From Phialophora verrucosa (Eukaryota; Ascomycota; Eurotiomycetes; Chaetothyriales; Herpotrichiellaceae): DNA of 64,000 nucleotides. The notes beneath the pieces were generated by a model that saw only the letters and a program-made list of their open reading frames with translations, had not been told where the DNA came from and searched no databases. The stretch covers positions 1,364,001 to 1,428,000 of the forward strand of contig MSED01000008.1 in the NCBI GenBank assembly GCA_002099365.1, given 5' to 3'. The position numbers were made by a program, and so were the translations under genes. This document shows positions 22,847-34,694 of this stretch, piece by piece. Numbering within the stretch: position 1 is the stretch's first letter; each line of letters begins with the position of its first letter.

Positions 22847-25800
22847 TTTCGACGGCGACGGACAGCCAAGTAAATCCCATAACAAGGCGAGATAATGAAA
22901 AGGGATCCGATCCAGCGGCGCGGTAAGAAGGAGCAGAGAAAAGCACAGCTTTCAAGAGATTGAACGAGTGACTGAGAAGACAAGAAAATAAAGGACGATC
23001 GCTTTGTAACTAAATCTGAACGCGATTTACCTGCCAGAGGGAATTTGCAAATTGGTCGGTGAACAGAAAAGGAGTGCTCCATGGAGAAGCAGGTGACTTG
23101 ATATGCGTCCTGAGATGCGAACTGAAGGCATGCAAGGCCAACACCGTGCTATACTTACCTATCCAGATCTGGCGGTCCTCCGAGCCTACAGGACTAGATA
23201 TGCATGTTCCTGCGGCTCCCGCGGCAACTGGAAATGCACGAAGTAATGCGGTTCCCTGTGGCGGCGTCTCTTTTGTCGTTGGAAGAATAGCAAAAGACTC
23301 CCGACACGGTTGTGCACAGCCTCCAAAAACTCGGTCGAAGCCGAAGCCAAACCCGATGACGCAGAATGCAAGTAAGCCGGGCGCCAAGATCCGACCACGC
23401 TACTCGGGCTAGTGCAATGTTTCGACAAGTATTGCCCAATCACGAGCGCGACTAACAGCCGTTGCACCAGCCACACTTTGTTGTGCCACATTGCGGATTG
23501 TTCTTTTGCAACAAGCCGTAAGGCGTCCCTTGATAAGGATACACAATGACGCTTAAGCATGCCTTTTGAAACGCTGGCTGCATTGACGCTGCTAAGCAGA
23601 ATGAGAGAGATAAGAGGTTCTGCCTCTGACGCGTTGTTCGATAGAACCAGTCCTGGGACGCAAGCCACGAGATGAAAGGCAACAAGCGAAAAGGTATCGT
23701 AACGTGGCTGACGCTAAACCTATATAGGGAGAGCTAAGTGGGGCAAGGTGGCTATGTCGGGACCTATGACGACAAGCAGAGCGTGCCTCAAAACTTCGAA
23801 ACATCGACTCACGATCCCCACGAGGCATCAACACTGCGCATGTGTACATAGGCGGCAATCTGTTCCTGTACCCAACCGCACGGTAAGCCCGTATCAAAAG
23901 CCCCAGTCACACCAACTCTTCCGCTGATTGGTGCCTGTGAGGCGAAAATAATCCGACACGAAGCCAGGAGTCATTCCACCACGAATCTGAAGCCCTCCTC
24001 TACGTCTCCGGTTCGCGGTCTCACCCCTGCCCCGCGGTGGCCTCTTTGCAAGGAACACTCGTCGAACACGCACCTCCTGTCCACGACCTGGGGAACAGTG
24101 TGAGTGTGTTTCGCTACCCCTGCCCCAGTACCCTGTGGTCATTGCCCAACCTGCCGCCCGACCTGGGGAACAGTGTGAGTGTCTCGCTACCCCTGCCCCA
24201 GTACCCCTGTGGTCATTGCGCAACCATGAGGGCGGCCAGGGCTGGGCCCACCTCTGAGGTTTCCCACGACCACGAGTCCCCGACACGTGTTTGAGATTCG
24301 ACGCCCTCCAAGCCAATCGAGTCCCAGAGGTTTGATCGTGCAACTACGAGTAGCGGTGTTGCGGGACTATTCGACTATGCCTGCAACAAACCTTTGTCAC
24401 TGGGCCATGCCCGTGTAGTTACTACATACCTAGTACTCGTATGTAGTTATCGTGGTTAGAGTTTAGCGTGCGGAGCACATGTCTCTCTACAGTATCGTGT
24501 CTGTCTATACAATGAGCGTACACTGTACATACACTATTATAGCCGTGCCTTTTCGTTCAATCACAGAGTTGTGTGACGCAGTGGATTCAAATTCTCAAGG
24601 CTTCGCTCCGAAGCTTCGTTGGTTCACCAACATATCAAGCATTCCCGCACTCTCGCTCTTTGCAGGTCCTTTGGCTCGCCCTCTCCTGTGATTCGTCCGT
24701 TCTCTGCAAGGCTCAGGACTTTCGTCTCCGGGTGCAGAATTCCGTCACGTTCCGTTTGGCTTTTGTATTGGTTGCGTGCCTCCTATCTCCGTGACTCATT
24801 CTCGTCGAGTATCTACCGACCTTACACCCTGGCTTTGATCAGCCCTGCATACAGCACTGAGTACAGTGACTGTCCATCACACGGGGCAGTGCTCAATATA
24901 TTTCCCGCCAACCTTCCATGACACCTTCCATGCATGATCAGCCGAGTTGGCCCCATGGCGAGCCCAGTCAAGACTAGTCGTCACGGAACTCTGCATACCC
25001 TGTACTCTGTTGCCTTGCCTTCTTCGTGCTGGGCTTTGCCCCTTGCAGTGCCGCAGCCGAGTGTGGGCTTCACCGGCTTTCTGGTTGTAAGGCTGAACCA
25101 GGCACCCATACAAACATACACCCATGCCCCTCTACACCCCGCGCCCACAACCACGGATATGCCGGAGATAAAGTCTAGACTGAATATAGTGCCATTGCGG
25201 GCCAGAATAGCCACGGAGCTCGTCCAGCTGGAGTAGTCTCGCCGATAACCTAGTCGCTAGCTCCTCTGCAAGCAGCCAGGCGAATGACTTGGCATTGCGG
25301 TAAGGCTGAGCCAGAAACCAGGAAATCGAACAACAAACAGAGAATTCCATCTCCAGGGCTCATCCCATTTTCAGCAGTCACGCCGAAGACACCGAATGTT
25401 TGTTTAATTTCGTCGCTGTTGTGGAGGCGGAGGTCTTCCCGATGAGGTCAGAGCCGAGACACATACCCTGGCTCCCACCACAAGTATTCACTCAAAGACG
25501 ATTTTACACCTCTATCCGGGCACCCAATTATAGGTTATCGTGCTGGAGAACCGACTTGTCTGGAGTATCTCGATCCTACTGGACACATCTGAACGGGACG
25601 TGGGGTTGAGCCAGGCAACCAAGAATGGTATCTGTAAATACGTGTTCTGGGTGAGTCCTAAAGCGAGACCAACGCCGTAAAGTGCTAAATAAGCCCATTG
25701 CGAGGCATACCGCGCCTATTTGTGCCAATACAGGCTGGTTGTGGCTGGTGTCACAGACTGGACCTCAGATGTGTCTGCCTTTTGGCCCGCCCCTGATAGG

Positions 25801-26129
25801 AAAGATTTGCCGAGTGCCAAGTTGTCGAGGTGGGGAGCGATAGCCGAAGTCTAGCTTCTCGCTTCCAGCTTGTTGGGTAGCTCTAGATCCATTCGTAAGA
25901 CGAGCCGTCGTCGATTCGATAGGAATAGCTGGTTCGTCGAAAGGGCGACCGAGACAAGGCTTCTCGGTGCTGTCGAGACGCTTCAAGCTCAATCGCGGTA
26001 TAAAGCGATACGGTACCTCTGATCAAGACTCATCTTCACATGAGCCCAACGGATGTCCAGAAGTGTTGTTGTTCTTGCCACCTTTCCAGACCATAGGTAC
26101 CGATCCTGAAGCTGGGTCCAGAGGACCTC
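22847..26129. other. gene-poor gap of 3.3 kb
   Basis: The largest gap in the window. Open frames up to about 160 codons occur on both strands but none shows a recognisable domain, signal peptide or convincing intron set. The only structure I can support is the 75-bp tandem duplication at 24085-24225. A lineage-specific gene or non-coding RNA could be missed here. Confidence 0.4.
24085..24225. repeat. two-copy tandem repeat, unit about 75 bp
   Basis: The stretch beginning GACCTGGGGAACAGTGTGAG at 24085 is repeated from 24160. Both copies continue through a CGCTACCCCTGCCCCAGTAC block and end in GGTCATTG followed by CAACC. Copy 1 has two extra bases after GTGAGTGTG and one C fewer in the CCCTGTGG block. 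It lies in the gene-poor gap. Confidence 0.85.
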
Positions 26130-28680
26130 TCACGGTAGTTGCGCGGTATAAAAGGTAGTAGCATCGCTGACGAGCCTGCTCACGTCCGGTAACTGGCCGT
26201 TACTCTGTGCACTCTGCAGCATGGTCATGAGCTCCATCTGCTGCTGGGAGCTCAGCGATTGCATGGCGTAGGGACTTCCCCCCGCGATTGCTGCGCCAGA
26301 GTGTGAACCTGCAGGGCCGGACACAGGAGTGCTATGGGTTCCCGGTGGAGGGAAGGACTGCCCCATATAGCGACTGTACTCGTGTCCGAAAGGGGCGAGG
26401 TACGGAAGTTCGTCATAGTTCAGATTCGGAGAGCCTGTGATGCCAGGAATCACTCCGGGGATGAAAGGTGCAGTTGTCCACGAGCCAGCTCCAGCTGAGG
26501 ATGTTGTAGTTGGGAAAGTATGTGGATCAAAGCCTGGGAGGCTATAGTGCATTGAACTGGCATCGAGCCGGGGAAGGGACATAGTGGCAGTGGTGGGAAC
26601 ATACTGTTGCGGCGGCGAGAAGGATTGGGTCGAGGTCGGAAACATCTCTGACTGAGGTTGCGGTTGATATTGCTGATGTGTGGAGTGATCTATGTAACCG
26701 GCTGCCGCGCTCTTGAAGCCGTGGTTATTTGACGCAGCGTGGACGCTGTGGATTGACTGAGGAGATTGAGCGCCGTAGTATGATGTATTCGCCGTGCTAG
26801 CCGGACTGTTCGCGAATTGGGATGCAGCAGAGGAGCCCATGTCTTGAGTTGCTGAAGAGGAGAGATAATCGGATTGCGAGGCCGGAGACTCTTTGGTGTC
26901 GACCTCATAAGCTTTGAGACAGCCTAGCACGAGGTTGTCATAGAGCTGCTGAGCAGAGCGGACACCCGGCCACCGATCCGCACAAAGGTCGATTGCTTTC
27001 AGCGCATCCTGAATATGTAGCTGGACTTCCTCCAAAGGGTGTTGTTGGCGAATACCGGGGTACGAGATGCACCATAGGACGGTGTTCAAAGCCATGAATA
27101 TTGCCTGAGTGAAGATCCAGGTGATGTCAATCAAGTGGGCTTCCACCTGGCGCTTCTGAAGTTGGATGTTGAAGATCGCAGCCGAGTAACACTGTTGCGC
27201 GGCAAAAAGCGATGGGTTCGGGATTTGAGGTGAAGGACGGTATAGGAAAACGATCATCGTATTCTTGCGTCCAATGAACCAGCTCTCACTGAGCCCGGAG
27301 CCCTCATCGTTCTTGGGACAGTCACGAACCCAATTGTCGATCTTGGTCAAGATTTGGTGAAACCAGGGATCTTGATCATGCACGGGGGCGTCTCTTTTCT
27401 TGAGGTATAACGTTCGTCTGATCTCAGCCTGGAGCAGGCGCATCTTGAAGAAATGTATCGATATGCACTTCTTCATGATTGGTCGATGGCCAGGAAGAAG
27501 CCCGTCGGCGCTAATGTATCGGTCATCGCACAGCTCGAAGAAGTTGACGTTGATGTTGTCGACGCTGACTCCGAATGCACTGGGTCTTCCTAAACTATGG
27601 GCGAGGCCATATTCCATCGATGTAATAATCCAGAACAGCCGTCGGCGCATGTCGACTTCAAGGGCGTTGGGTCGGGCGCCAGATGGTGGTCGATGGATGG
27701 TCTCCTCTTCGCACAAGCCGAGGTCCTGACACAACTTTGCGGCGATACCGACAACCCAGTACGCCGCTGTTCGTGTTGGTGTGAGCAAGGAATATTGAGC
27801 AATGAGTGCAAAGCACTGCAATGTCGAGAGATCCATCTTCTGGACCGCCCCAGTCAAGAAAGGCAGGGCAGCCAGATAGTAGCTATCAGCCAACCCAGCA
27901 TATTGCTTGTCCAATTTCTGCATGCTAATGGCAACCACAAGGCGCACCTGGAAGTTGAGAGTGGGATCTTCGGACCCGTCATAGACAGCCTCGAGCTCTC
28001 TCAGAAATGTCGGTTCATGGAGGAGCGGGAGCATATATTGAGCCTTGGCCATGTAGATCTCGACAAGACGATCCATCAGTTCACGATTGGGAAGATCCGG
28101 GGCGGCGACTGAGCTAATCAGCGGGTAGACCTTGGATGTGGGTTTGTCACTTTCGGCATCGAACTTGTCCTTGATCTCCTGGGCGGCATGGTGTGGGACG
28201 ACGTCCTTGATGGTCCTCCGCGAAGAGTTCTGCTTTGCGAACTCCATGACGAAGCGTGTGATGGCAATACCGCTCGAAGGGCCGAGAAAGCGACTTTCGT
28301 CGTTCTCACTGAATTTGACCAAGCCAGCGCCCCGCGCCATTGCCTCGTGGTCCGGCTCATACTCCTCGTCTTTTTCCAGGGCTTTCAGTTCTTCATTCAG
28401 TCTGCGCACAGTGTCTTGTAATGAGGTAATGTATGTTCGCGGTATGGTCCTGTTCTTGGCCGAATCGTAGTATTCGCAGTGGGCATTGCTCCTCTCGCAT
28501 GGCTCACACCGGGGAAGGGCGGGGTCGCATCTCGTTTTCCTCTGCCTGACATCAGTCTCGATTGTCTTCCCGACCACGCAAACGGTGTAGAGGCATGCTC
28601 ACCTGTCTGCATCGCACGCAGGCTGTCACAGTATGGTGAACTTTGTCACGAGTCCTGGCCGTGTCTGGCGAGTCGGCCAT
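26130..28680 (-). CDS. Zn2Cys6 transcription factor with fungal_trans domain
   Basis: About 829 aa, minus-strand exons 28680-28603 and 28541-26130 (intron 61 nt). The intron splits the zinc cluster; joining gives C21-x2-C24-x6-C31-x6-C38-x2-C41-x6-C48. A linker (NRTIPRTYITSLQDTVRRL) and coiled coil follow, rich in Glu and Lys. The middle carries a fungal-specific transcription factor domain with ALIAQYSLLTPTRTAAYWVV, AAKLCQDLGLC and RRRLFWIITSMEYGLAHSLG. The last 250 residues are Ser/Gln/Pro/Gly-rich, typical of activation regions. It is transcribed away from another Zn2Cys6 gene at 29700, with about 1 kb between them. The targets cannot be inferred. The ATG at 28680 was chosen because it opens exon 1 just ahead of the first cysteines. 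Confidence 0.9.
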
Positions 28681-29699
28681 GGTCGCATTTTCGGTGTCTG
28701 CCATGTAAACGCACAGACAGCGATGGAGTATTTAGTCTGTACCGTTCAAGTCGTCCAGATGAACACCATAAGCACCCAAGGCGGAATTCCATCTCTCAGC
28801 GTGTTTTCGCGGGCTGATACATAAAGCCAAAGGAGTGTACGTAGTGGTGATGAGTGTTAGGACGGTGGGCAGACTGAGGTAAGACCTCATTGGATTGTGC
28901 CGCAGGGCACAAGCTTGAAGCCCGGTCGCCTAGCCAGAGAGTTTCGCGCCTGTCAGCATCGAGAAACAGGGAGCCTCTGGCCGCGAAAAAGTGTTCGGAG
29001 GATCAAACGCGACCTGTCATGATCGCCGGTAGACCTCAGAGAATTGGGAAGCCCGGATTGGAAGAACCATTTGCCCCTGCGCAGCTCAAAGAAGAGTTGC
29101 TCAAATGCAGGGTTGAAACACAAGCTGAACAACATACAACGCTCAAATAGGCTTCCATTAACGCCTATTCGCCAGCTGCGGAGCGAATGGCCTGCCTATA
29201 AGGAACCGCTGGAGGGAGTGGCTCCGGGGCCTTAGCGGTTTATCGTACAGGCGCTCAGGGATCAACCTGCTGGACACTCTAATTAGTTTAAGTTGGGCAG
29301 GGAAAAGAGCCACCGACCTCGGCAGCTGCTCCTCGTCCGACCGGATAAGGAAGCAGTAGCCTAGATGCCCTCAACCCCAATAGACGATGGACCCTTACGA
29401 CCCCTCGATGGATCAACTCTAGGGTCTGAGAAACGACTGAGCATTGACGACAGAAGATTTCATCAACCACAACATCGCGGCGTTAGCCCAACACCAGTGT
29501 CAGCCGCGAGCTATCACCTGTGGCCATATCACTTGCTGAAGTGTCTTTTTTCCACAGAGGGAATTGTCGTCCTCACTTCGACCCCAGGCTGATGCCGATA
29601 AGCACGTTATCTTCGCACGGTCTTGGCCACAGTACGTAGAATCGCGAAATCGACCGCATGGAAATGGTTTGAAACTTGCATATAATCGATCCTTCAACC
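28681..29699. other. divergent promoter region of two regulators
   Basis: 1 kb shared upstream region of two divergent Zn2Cys6 genes. Only short frames occur (for example 28890-29150). I see no repeat or RNA gene. Confidence 0.45.
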
Positions 29700-31745
29700 A
29701 TGACGAAGCCCGAGTCTGTCGAGGCACTCTTGAACCCTTCATTGAGGGTTTCGAGGCCGGTTGCCGCATGTGCGCGCTGTCGTTCTGCAAAAATCAAATG
29801 TGATGGGAAGTTACCAGCCTGTTCAGCATGTGAGAGGTCTGGCAAATCGACAAGCTGCACGAGCGCCAATGATGAATTCGCTCGGGGCAAGGAGCGCAGC
29901 TATGTCGCCGCTCTGGAAGCTGCTGCCCAACGGCTGCAGAAAAAGATTGACATGGCTCGAGTCGAAGCTGCCGGTCACCAGGGGGCATCCGGCACCTCAT
30001 CTACAGGCCGACAACACCAAAGGCGCAAGATAAGCGGGACTCGTCGAAAGGAAGCGTCGGACGTCGACGAACTGGTTAGCGATTTTGGTTTTCTGACCGT
30101 CAATGCGACATCCCGCGACTTTCACGGATTCACCTCGACCATGTCGTTTGCCAAACTTCTCCTCTCAGCAGCCGCCAGAGACGAGCTACCTCCTCTCGAA
30201 TCGCGAGGGCTACCACCGCGCTATGCCATCACCCCTATGATCAATCAGTACCTCGAGAACATGTTTGTCTTGTACCCTTTCTTCTCCGAGACAGACCTGA
30301 TGGCCCGCCTCTCCCGAATCTACAATGACTCCGCTGCTGTTTCGGCAACAGTAACCCCCCTTGACGTGTGGTATGTGCGGCTGATCTTGGCGATTGTCCA
30401 CGCAGCTAGCTCCCAACGGAAGGGAGATGAGAACGACAGGACAGCTCTTCAACATATGTCAGCAGCCAGAGGCCTCGCAGGTTATGTCCTCCATCCAGGG
30501 TCGATTGCTGGCGTCCAAGCTCTTCTGCTGCTAGTTCAGTACTCCTTGGTGGATCCCGCACACTATGACTCCTGGTATCTTGTAGGGATGGCTGCCCGAC
30601 TCGTCGTCGATCTAGGTCTCCATTGCGAGCCAGCGCCGGAGACCAAAATCAGCAAAAGCGCATTGGATCTACGGCGCAGGATATTCCATTGCACCTACGC
30701 ATTCGATCGTCTCGTCAGCATGTCTCTTGACCGAGCATTTTCCTTCACAGACGACTCTGCCTCGGAGGTACCCCTGCCTGATTCAGTGGCAGACCCGTCG
30801 CCTTCCCAAGTCTTTCAAAGAGTGCTGAAACCGTCCCTGTACCTGTTTGACATCCGTCGGGTCCAGTCTGCATTCTACCAGACGACGAGATGGTCGTCCC
30901 GGTCACAGTGGCCGCTGGCCACGGCAGCCACCTATGCCAGCACGGTCTCTAATGACATTCACGCTTGGTACGGCACTATTCCACCGACATTGTCACAGCG
31001 TCACCTTATGTTGTTCAATCTGGAACGGCTGTATTCCCAAATTTTGGTTGTCTCGCCAAATCAACGAGTCCCTGCGGGCAGCATGACAGACCTGAACAAA
31101 GAACTGGTATTCGAGTATTCAGCCCAGTATGCCGATCTCCTACAGCCTATTGCGCAGGATGTCAGCTGGCATGCATACCTAACCTATGCCGATATCTGCC
31201 GAGCGAAATACGTTGGGCAGAAGTTTGTGGAAGTTTTGTGGTCCGACTTTGACCGACTCATCAAAACCACCCACGCCGTCCGAGAGGGCTCGCGCCTTGC
31301 CAACAATGTGCCCCTCGACAACGGCCAACGAGCAACCATTTGCCTGCGGAAGATTATTGAGATATTGGACTTCGCACGGCATCGCTGGGCGATGCCGGAA
31401 ATGCGAGAAAAGTTTGAACAAGAATCAGCCGTGCTCTTCTCCCGACTGAAAAGCCGACAGATGGAAGTCAGTTCTTCGCAGTATTCCAACCTGGCCCATG
31501 TCAACACCGGCCCGATGGGCACCAACCCTGGATACGGGTCAGGCCCCAATCAATATGCATACGATAGACCAGTTCTCAGCCAGCTTCCAAGTCCTCCTAT
31601 CAACCAAGACCCTGTGCAACCTGATATCCAACAACAACATATGCTCACGCCGCCGGAGGAATATCACATGCCGCCGGGACTTTACCCTTTGCCACAAGGC
31701 TCATTGCCTCGGCGCAGCTACGAGTTCCATGGTGGACGAAGTTGA
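29700..31745 (+). CDS. Zn2Cys6 transcription factor with fungal_trans domain
   Basis: Intronless, about 681 aa from the ATG at 29700 (MTKPESVEALL). Zinc cluster C24-x2-C27-x6-C34-x6-C41-x2-C44-x8-C53, so the last spacing is longer than usual. A short coiled coil follows (AALEAAAQRLQKKI). The middle domain has LLLLVQYSLVDPAHYDSWYL, GMAARLVVDLGLHCEP and LRRRIFHCTYAFDRLVSMSL, the same series of helices as in the divergent neighbour at 26130-28680. The C-terminus is Pro/Gln-rich. Unlike the neighbour it has no intron in the zinc cluster. Because both are of the same general subfamily and share a promoter region, an old duplication is possible, but this middle domain is common to hundreds of fungal regulators. 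Confidence 0.9.
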   Translation: MTKPESVEALLNPSLRVSRPVAACARCRSAKIKCDGKLPACSACERSGKSTSCTSANDEFARGKERSYVAALEAAAQRLQKKIDMARVEAAGHQGASGTSSTGRQHQRRKISGTRRKEASDVDELVSDFGFLTVNATSRDFHGFTSTMSFAKLLLSAAARDELPPLESRGLPPRYAITPMINQYLENMFVLYPFFSETDLMARLSRIYNDSAAVSATVTPLDVWYVRLILAIVHAASSQRKGDENDRTALQHMSAARGLAGYVLHPGSIAGVQALLLLVQYSLVDPAHYDSWYLVGMAARLVVDLGLHCEPAPETKISKSALDLRRRIFHCTYAFDRLVSMSLDRAFSFTDDSASEVPLPDSVADPSPSQVFQRVLKPSLYLFDIRRVQSAFYQTTRWSSRSQWPLATAATYASTVSNDIHAWYGTIPPTLSQRHLMLFNLERLYSQILVVSPNQRVPAGSMTDLNKELVFEYSAQYADLLQPIAQDVSWHAYLTYADICRAKYVGQKFVEVLWSDFDRLIKTTHAVREGSRLANNVPLDNGQRATICLRKIIEILDFARHRWAMPEMREKFEQESAVLFSRLKSRQMEVSSSQYSNLAHVNTGPMGTNPGYGSGPNQYAYDRPVLSQLPSPPINQDPVQPDIQQQHMLTPPEEYHMPPGLYPLPQGSLPRRSYEFHGGRS

Positions 31746-32634
31746 CGCCTGTAGGGTTATCCGTCCGAACTTCCATCCAGTCACCGACATGTCCAGAACA
31801 GTGCGGTATGGATTGCACACAGGGTCTCGTGCTTAAAGTTTCAGTTGGTCATTGTGGCGGTCCATGAGACAATCATATCAGAATGCCAGTTATCATCATG
31901 ATCCCGCCAAAAAAGGGCGGTATCAGCCTGAACCAACCGAGTACAGCGAAGACGTGGGTGATAGTGGGTGTCAGCTCGCTGAAGGGGGGCGGTGGGCGCA
32001 GGTCATCTGAGAGCACAACATGCCCACGTGTGCAGCTTTATTGGCCTCCAGAAGTTGCTAAACTCTGATTTTTGAGGACACTGCTACCGTGAGGCAGGGG
32101 GGCTGCAGCACCAAGCGAAGAAGCTGGCACACACGTTCTCATGACCACCCACACATGCATATCCAACTTGACATTTATATTCCACGACAGACGCCAATTT
32201 CGATCCCATCCTCCATTCTCCAAGCGACGACCGCACGGTTTGCGGCAGCGCCAACCAACGTCTGTGGCCCGGATCCCAGGAAGTGCTTCCCGGGCTCTTA
32301 GGCGACGTTCCTGACTATCGTGGGGCTGCAGCCAGCGCCCAAGAATTCGCCCAATCACTGCCCGTTAGACACTCGCCTCCTGCCGCTGCACTTGACGAGT
32401 ACAGCGACACAGCTCGGATTTTATTCGCGGAATGACGTGGTGTCATTGAGCATTTCTCGACACTTTTCGTCCTGCCTCCTCGTACTTGAAGAGTCGCCCG
32501 CGTGGCCTGCAACAGTTCCTCTCGGATCCCGTAACCCGCTTGACAAGAGACTCATCGTTCTTTGTTCTTCCTTCTCGACTGGCAGACACCCAACCCTCTC
32601 CCACGCCAATGCGTACCTCCGACTCTCCGGAGCT
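31746..32634. other. intergenic: endopolyphosphatase promoter
   Basis: About 890 bp between two plus-strand genes. The endopolyphosphatase frame is open upstream to 32320 but without ATG before 32635. No other gene is supported. Confidence 0.45.
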
Positions 32635-34694
32635 ATGGTCCGCGTTGCTGTCGGGCTCCTGCTCTGCGCAGCCTGCGCAATAGCAGCACCTCCGAACATC
32701 CCTAGGACAGGCGACGGCTTACAACAGGTGATAGTCGATCCGTTAACATCAAAGGCACAGCCTGCGCCACGGGGGTTGCGTGGCAGGTTTCTGCACATCA
32801 CAGGTGACTGCGGCATAACCCCGGCCTTCATTTGTCCTTGCTGACTTTCTGCTTAGACATCCACCCCGATCCCTTTTATAAATCCCACTCCGATCCTGCA
32901 GAGCTATGTCACTCTGGAAAAGGCCAGGCTGGAAAATTTGGGGCGGAATTGACCGACTGCGATACACCCATCAGCCTGGTCAACGCCACGTTTAAATGGA
33001 TTGAGGACAACCTGAAGGACGAAATCGATTTTGTCATATGGACGGGCGACTCCGCCCGGCATGACAACGACGAACGGCTCCCTCGATCAGACAGTCAAGT
33101 CCTCAAGCTCAACCGACTCATCGTCGAGAAGTTTGTCGATACCTTCGGAAAGCCAGACAATATCGACGACCCTGACCCAACCAATGACTTCGTCGTCCCA
33201 ATTGTCCCTACCTTTGGAAACAACGATATCCTGCCACACAACATTTTCACTCCCGGCCCGAACAAATGGACGCGGGCGTACCTCAAGGTTTGGGAGCGAT
33301 TTGTTCCCCAGGCACAGCGACATTCCTTTGCAAGAGGTGGCTGGTTTTTTACAGAGGTGATACCCAACAAGCTGGCGGTTTTCAGCTTGAACACACTGTA
33401 TTTTTTTGATTCAAACTCTGCCGTGGATGGTTGCGACCTGAAGTCGGAGCCCGGTTACGAGCATATGGAGTGGCTCCGGATACAACTGCAATTCCTGCGA
33501 ATGCGAGGGATGAAGGCTATCTTGATCGGCCATGTCCCGCCGGCAAGGACAGACAGCAAACAGAATTGGGACGAGAGCTGCTACCAGAAATATACCCTCT
33601 GGATGCGTCAGTACCGCGACGTGATTATTACATCTATTTTTGGGCACATGAACATCGACCACTTCATGTTCCAGGACGTCAAGGACTTGAAATACAGATT
33701 TAAGATCAAAGGAATCAATGACAAATCTGACCCGGCAAAACGAGTGCGACCGCGGTCAAGCCACGACACCTTTACTACCTCCGCAAAGGCGCAATACTTG
33801 AACGAATTGCGATCCGGGTGGTCGGAACTCCCTGCTCCGCCGGCCGGCGCTATTCCTGATCCTGCTACTGGGGATGGCGACCCTGATGATGCCGAGAAGA
33901 AAACGTCGGGCGACAACACAGAGTTGGAGAAGTACCTGAAGGCGATCGGTGGGCCTTGGGCCGAAAGATTCAGCCTTTCCTTGGTATCCCCGAGTGTTGT
34001 TCCCAACTTCTTCCCAACTTTGCGGGTGATGGAGTACAACATCACAGGGCTGGAAAACGAACACCCTGCGCGAGGGCCGATTGGAGAACCCGCAGAAGTC
34101 TTCGACACCGATTCGCTTGAAGGGAAGATTATTGAGCAGGACGACGACATTGACGACGACGACGACGACACCGAGATCGACTCGGAGAAAGGGGCACACG
34201 AAATGAGAAAGAAACACAAAAAAGGCAAGAAGAAGAAGAAGAAGCCCAAGAAGCCCCCATTTCCCGTGCCGAAGCCTCCGTCGAAAGCCTCACCACCCGG
34301 CCCAGGCTTTTCTCCACAACCACTTACCTTGCTTTCATACACACAATACTATGCCAACTTGACCCAGATACACGACAAACATAACCCCGAAAAGCACTTC
34401 AAGTACAAAGTCGAGTATGCCACCAACAACGACAAGTACTACCAGATGAAGGATTTGACACTCCGATCGTGGCTGGACCTTGCTGAAAGGATGGGGCGGC
34501 GTTCATTGAAAATCAAAGATCAAGCCGATGACCCTGAATTGGTGGAGCAACCTGAGCATGAGACCGAACCAGCTGACGAGGTTGACGCCAGACGCAAGAC
34601 CAAGAAGGTGAAGAACCGGCTATGGAAAGAATTTATCAAGAGGGCTTTCGTCCATACTAAGCCTGATGAGGAGATTGACCAAGAGTTTGGGTGA
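32635..34694 (+). CDS. ppn1: vacuolar endopolyphosphatase (Ppn1-type)
   Basis: Metallophosphatase-fold endopolyphosphatase that cuts inorganic polyphosphate chains in the vacuole. Exons 32635-32803 and 32857-34694, intron 53 nt (phase 1) rebuilding FLHITDIHPDPFY; about 668 aa. The N-terminus MVRVAVGLLLCAACAIAA is a signal anchor or signal peptide, matching the type II membrane topology of yeast Ppn1. Metal-binding motifs in order: D57-I-H59, VIWTGDSARHDND, PTFGNND, IGHVPP and FGHMNIDHFM. Near residues 490-530 there is a strongly acidic run (DDDIDDDDDDTE) and then a lysine-rich run (KKHKKGKKKKKKPKK), a charge block also seen in other filamentous-fungal members. Yeast Ppn1 is matured by proteolysis in the vacuole; whether this one is cannot be seen. 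Confidence 0.95.

Noticed and set aside
24085..24225. CRISPR-like or transposon terminal repeat
   Set aside because: Only two adjacent copies, no spacers, no inverted ends and no transposase nearby; fungi lack CRISPR arrays.
33608..34342. 245-codon antisense frame rich in Ser and Phe
   Set aside because: It is the complement of the Asp/Lys-rich part of endopolyphosphatase, which automatically gives Ser/Phe runs.
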